DNA from: Acidobacteriota bacterium
GTDB lineage: Bacteria > Acidobacteriota > Terriglobia > Terriglobales > Acidobacteriaceae
NCBI GenBank assembly: GCA_021780415.1
Contig: JAJXYW010000193.1
Location: forward strand, 1 to 5,977
Direction: 5' to 3'
DNA length: 5,977 nucleotides
Made by a program: the position numbers and the translations under genes. Below the pieces are notes generated by a model, which saw nothing but the letters and a program-made list of their open reading frames with translations, searched no databases and was not told where the DNA came from. Numbering within the stretch: the first letter of the stretch is position 1; every line of letters begins with the position of its first letter. Positions 4,729 to 5,977 of the stretch are shown in pieces.

Positions 4729-5900
4729 GGGGTGGCCGTGGGCTGGAGGAGGGTGGCGGCGGCGGGGCTCTGGTTGCCCTTGGCGTCGACGGCCGTGACG
4801 CTGTAACGGTAAGGTGTGGCGGCGCTGGCGGTGGGGTCGTGGAAGGCGGGGGTGGGGATGGGGGCGGTGTTGAGCTGCTGGCGGGGCGCGGCGGGCTCGC
4901 CGGTGGGGGTGAGGGGTTCGCGGTAGAGGTTGTAGCCGGCGAGGGGGGTGATGAGGCCGGCGTCGTCCACGGGCTGCCAGATGAGGTCTACGGCGAAGGT
5001 GGGTGGTGTGGTGGGGGTGAAGAAGCCCAGGGCGGTGAGGCCGGTGGGTGGTGGTGGTGGATATATCTGTTTCAGAATGAATGAGATGGTGGATGATGGT
5101 TCGCTGCGGAGGTCGATTGTGGAGGCCCCGAGCTGGAGGGTGAGGCGGCGCTGAGCCAGGTAGTGGTAGGGGGTGTCGGGAAGAGTGGTGGTGTCGAGGG
5201 TGTGGTTGGGTTGGGGGGAGTCGGAGGGGTGGGTTTGCAGCCAGAGGATGGCGGGCTGGGTGGGGGTGGTGGTAGCTGATAAGTTGTTGTGGGACTTTGG
5301 CTTAGGTGGGGATATGTCTTCGCGGCGGAGGAGGACGTCGCCGGGGGATGGGGAGGGATTCCAGGTGAGGAGGGTGCCGAGACGGGTGCCTTCGGCGTGG
5401 AGGTCCTCGACGGGAGCAGGGGCGGGGCCGGTGGCGGTGAAGGCGGGGGCGGAGGGTCCGGCGGAGCGGTTGAGGGGGCTGAAGAACTCGACGCGGTAGG
5501 CGAGGAGTTGCGGGGGGCCGACGGTGAGGGCGGGGGGGAGGGTGTCGGTCCAGGTGACGATGTTGTCGGTGCCATTGGGGTTAAGGGTGGCGATGGAGAC
5601 GCGGGAGGAGGCGATGGCGAGGCAGGGCTGGTGCGGGAGTTGGCGGCAGAGTTGGCCGGTGACGCGGCCGCCGCGGATGGGGAGCTTGTCGGTGGTGCGG
5701 GAAGGGGCGGTGAAATGGAGCTGGACGGTGTTGCCGATGCGGGCGGCGGTGAGGTCGCGGACGGGCTGGGGGAGATGCAGGGAGGGGGCTCGGGGAGGGC
5801 CTGGGCTGGCGCAGCCGAGGGCCGCTAATGTAGCGCTGAGAACAAGATAGCCGATGGAGCGGGGGGTGGCGCGGAGGTCGGCGGGGCGGAACAGGTGCAT
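4725..5900 (-). CDS. Putative lipoprotein with fibronectin type III-like repeats
   Basis: A 391-aa Pro/Thr/Ser-rich protein, probably anchored in the outer membrane or facing the periplasm. After an unusually long, Arg-containing n-region, the hydrophobic stretch IGYLVLSATLAALG (16-29) leads to Cys30. The lipobox (A-L-G-C) has Ala at -3 instead of the usual Leu, so lipidation is likely but not certain. The mature part reads as about three beta-sandwich units (near 45-158, 163-282 and 286-388) joined by Pro-rich linkers, including PPPPP (281-285). The last unit is the clearest, with GYNLYRE and YRYSVTAVDAKGNQSP, the end signature of fibronectin type III domains. No catalytic motif is visible, so a binding or structural role is inferred. 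Two further cysteines (85 and 93) could form a disulfide. ATG 5900 is the only sensible start but has no clear Shine-Dalgarno. Confidence 0.8.
   Translation of the reverse strand: MHLFRPADLRATPRSIGYLVLSATLAALGCASPGPPRAPSLHLPQPVRDLTAARIGNTVQLHFTAPSRTTDKLPIRGGRVTGQLCRQLPHQPCLAIASSRVSIATLNPNGTDNIVTWTDTLPPALTVGPPQLLAYRVEFFSPLNRSAGPSAPAFTATGPAPAPVEDLHAEGTRLGTLLTWNPSPSPGDVLLRREDISPPKPKSHNNLSATTTPTQPAILWLQTHPSDSPQPNHTLDTTTLPDTPYHYLAQRRLTLQLGASTIDLRSEPSSTISFILKQIYPPPPPTGLTALGFFTPTTPPTFAVDLIWQPVDDAGLITPLAGYNLYREPLTPTGEPAAPRQQLNTAPIPTPAFHDPTASAATPYRYSVTAVDAKGNQSPAAATLLQPTATP
5208..5233 (+). other. Potential G-quadruplex motif
   Basis: Four G-runs (5208-5210, 5213-5218, 5226-5229 and 5231-5233) are separated by 2, 7 and 1 bases, meeting the usual G3+N1-7 rule. 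The Gs are on the template strand of the lipoprotein gene, so any quadruplex would form in DNA rather than in that mRNA. Confidence 0.4.
5528..5542 (+). other. Potential G-quadruplex motif with one-base loops
   Basis: The bases GGGCGGGGGGGAGGG can be read as four GGG runs (5528-5530, 5532-5534, 5536-5538 and 5540-5542) with single-base loops, the most stable class of quadruplex motif. It lies on the template strand of the lipoprotein gene, within codons for a Pro-rich segment, so codon and strand bias may explain it. Confidence 0.45.
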
Positions 5901-5977
5901 GGTGATGAGCCTAGCATTTTTGGTGCAGTCTCAGCGCAATGTTGGGCTGCAATTCGACACGCTCAACACGGATTTGG

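Noticed and set aside
5901..5977. Promoter for the lipoprotein gene: TTGAGC and AACATT with a 17-base spacer on the minus strand
   Set aside because: The -10 box matches the sigma-70 consensus at only three of six positions; this is no better than chance in such a stretch.

Overview
The window looks like chromosomal DNA from a GC-rich, Gram-negative-type soil bacterium. My best guess is an acidobacterium of the Terriglobus/Granulicella/Edaphobacter kind. This rests on gene content, on the style of the non-coding DNA, and on memory of similar genomes, not on a search. I see no phage, plasmid, transposase, CRISPR, tRNA or rRNA signal, and no clearly new multi-gene defence or mobile system. The genes are recognisable; the less explained material is in the 650-base gap between the second and third genes.

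Layout. Bases 1-1020 (+) hold most of a type III polyketide synthase whose 5' end lies outside the window. Its stop overlaps the start of a SAM-dependent methyltransferase (1010-1741, +), so the two form a small operon, probably making and methylating a resorcinol, pyrone or quinone-type product. Bases 1742-2388 contain no ordinary gene. They hold a tandem pair of REP-like hairpin units about 64 nt apart, then a short structured element with a near-perfect Shine-Dalgarno sequence and a 12-codon mini-ORF, and a short motif that resembles dispersed intergenic repeats.

Bases 2389-3476 (-) carry an lrgA/cidA-lrgB/cidB pair whose stop and start share ATGA. The two small integral membrane proteins belong to the family linked to murein hydrolase control and to export of small organic acids. 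An 88-base divergent gap separates them from mutY (3565-4728, +), the adenine glycosylase that removes A opposite 8-oxoguanine, with all key residues visible. mutY converges on a minus-strand gene (4725-5900) for a proline/threonine-rich lipoprotein with fibronectin type III-like repeats; the two stop codons share the palindrome CTAG. The last 77 bases lie upstream of the lipoprotein gene and show no recognisable gene.

The genes are best read as three independent units: specialised lipid or polyketide metabolism, a membrane LrgAB pair, and DNA repair next to a cell-envelope lipoprotein. From about base 600 onward the + strand is strongly G-rich whichever strand the gene is on, which suggests a strand-wide mutational bias.
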